Below, in pieces: positions 14,582 to 14,586 of a stretch of 14,586 bases of DNA; position 1 is the stretch's first letter; each line of letters begins with the position of its first letter. Position numbers and translations under genes: made by a program. The DNA is from Bacteriovoracaceae bacterium (GTDB taxonomy: Bacteria; Bdellovibrionota; Bacteriovoracia; Bacteriovoracales; Bacteriovoracaceae), in contig JAGLCH010000094.1 of NCBI GenBank assembly GCA_023146355.1, forward strand, positions 1 to 14,586, given 5' to 3'. The notes under the pieces are model-generated. The model saw nothing but the letters and a program-made list of their open reading frames with translations, was not told where the DNA came from and did no database searches.

Positions 14582-14586
14582 GTGCC

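Noticed and set aside
1..14586. tRNA/rRNA genes, insertion sequences, CRISPR arrays or riboswitches
   Set aside because: Read by eye, I saw no cloverleaf or T-loop pattern, no transposase, no regularly spaced direct repeats and no long structured leader.

Overview
The window is AT-rich, densely packed bacterial chromosome with no mobile elements, tRNA/rRNA genes or CRISPR. The gene set suggests a Gram-negative bacterium of the Bdellovibrionota type, Bacteriovorax/Halobacteriovorax-like: a Gram-positive-style E1alpha/E1beta pyruvate dehydrogenase, exported proteins found in no standard pathway, and low GC. This placement is an inference from gene style, not from a marker gene.

Region 1 (about 140-7500, minus strand) is one operon for a pyruvate (2-oxoacid) dehydrogenase complex. 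In transcription order it encodes a rubrerythrin-like ferritin-fold protein, a lipoate-protein ligase, E1alpha, E1beta, a single-lipoyl-domain E2, an E3-like flavoprotein that has lost both redox-active cysteines, and a normal dihydrolipoyl dehydrogenase (E3). Most junctions overlap or are a few bases long, with each Shine-Dalgarno inside the end or stop codon of the gene before. A 13-bp hairpin with a T8 tract (minus strand) closes the operon. The ligase can charge the E2 lipoyl lysine, E1 and E2 make acyl-CoA, and the intact E3 reoxidises the lipoyl arm. The job of the cysteine-less E3 copy is open.

Region 2 (about 7509-8937) holds a divergent plus-strand gene for a lysine 2,3-aminomutase-type radical SAM enzyme. 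It keeps the cluster cysteines, the PLP lysine and both lysine-binding aspartates. A bidirectional hairpin separates it from the convergent Region 3.

Region 3 (8982-10073, minus strand) is a two-gene unit: a DEDDh 3'-5' exonuclease, then a small protein with 15 cysteines resembling the zinc/[2Fe-2S] part of CopZ-type copper chaperones. The exonuclease has no ATG, GTG or TTG upstream of its first catalytic motif. It appears to start at an AUA codon 6 nt after a GGGAG Shine-Dalgarno.

Region 4 (10315-14581, plus strand) is a two-gene unit of unrecognised function. The first gene encodes a large exported protein with ten cysteines, proline heptads, a helical middle and a beta-rich C-terminal part. 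The second encodes a membrane-anchored protein: a beta-rich N-terminal part followed by HEAT-like helices, an order that recalls the N-terminal module of vitellogenin-type large lipid transfer proteins. This pair is the best candidate in the window for an undescribed system, possibly envelope lipid or lipoprotein handling.
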